5,941 bases of DNA from Gemmatimonadota bacterium. Its GTDB lineage: Bacteria; Gemmatimonadota; Gemmatimonadetes; Longimicrobiales; RSA9. Each line of letters starts with the position of its first letter. Position 1 is the stretch's first letter. Of the stretch, positions 5,930 through 5,941 are shown piece by piece. The DNA lies in contig JADGGV010000270.1 of the NCBI GenBank assembly GCA_019689775.1, forward strand, positions 1 to 5,941. The letters run 5' to 3'. The notes below the pieces were generated by a model. The model had not been told where the DNA came from. It made no database searches and saw only the letters and a program-made list of their open reading frames with translations. The translations under genes were made by a program, and so were the position numbers.

Positions 5930-5941
5930 AACATCTCCGCG

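Noticed and set aside
5482..5934. A 150-aa - strand frame starting at the -10-like patch
   Set aside because: Most of it overlaps the outer-membrane factor out of frame. Its start lies upstream of the likely transcription start, and the translation has no recognisable feature.
1..5941. CRISPR arrays, tRNA or rRNA genes, insertion sequences, attachment sites
   Set aside because: No spaced repeat series, cloverleaf-like sequence, transposase motifs or terminal repeats were seen on either strand. The window looks like ordinary chromosome.

Overview
This window is a very GC-rich piece of bacterial chromosome, roughly 70% G+C by eye. It holds four complete protein-coding genes in two converging units: ispG on the + strand, and a three-gene tripartite drug-efflux operon on the - strand. 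The organism is almost certainly Gram-negative, because the operon encodes an outer-membrane factor lipoprotein and a periplasmic membrane-fusion protein. It makes isoprenoids by the MEP (non-mevalonate) pathway. The IspG resembles the longer form with an extended segment between its cluster cysteines that I recall from Alphaproteobacteria. High-GC uncultivated soil or sediment phyla are equally possible, and I cannot place the organism from these genes alone.

Layout. Positions 1-139 are the leader of ispG, with a clear Shine-Dalgarno sequence and a few short repeats but no convincing promoter. Positions 140-1378 are ispG (412 aa). Positions 1379-1437 are a 59-bp gap between converging genes, with no T-tailed terminator visible. 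Reading leftward from 5773 to 1438 are an outer-membrane efflux lipoprotein of the NodT/OprM type (475 aa), an EmrA/HlyD-type membrane-fusion protein (447 aa) and an EmrB/QacA-type 14-helix MFS pump (523 aa). Each of the two junctions is a 4-base ATGA stop/start overlap. Positions 5774-5941 are the operon leader. It holds a strong ribosome-binding site, an 18-bp palindrome, a 36-bp interrupted inverted repeat and, at the window edge, a TATAAC -10-like box.

How the genes work together. The pump EmrB takes substrate from the cytoplasm or inner membrane using the proton gradient. EmrA, anchored by one N-terminal helix, spans the periplasm with a coiled-coil hairpin. The outer-membrane factor completes the exit duct. 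Encoding all three parts in one coupled operon suggests a dedicated, stoichiometric EmrAB-TolC-like exporter. Substrates cannot be read from sequence. No regulator lies inside the window; a TetR or MarR-type gene just beyond 5941 is a reasonable guess given the dyads next to the probable promoter.

I did not find a new class of system here. The points most worth a second look are the two dyads in the efflux leader and the repetitive, G-tract-rich, Pro/Gly/Ala/Arg tail of the membrane-fusion protein.
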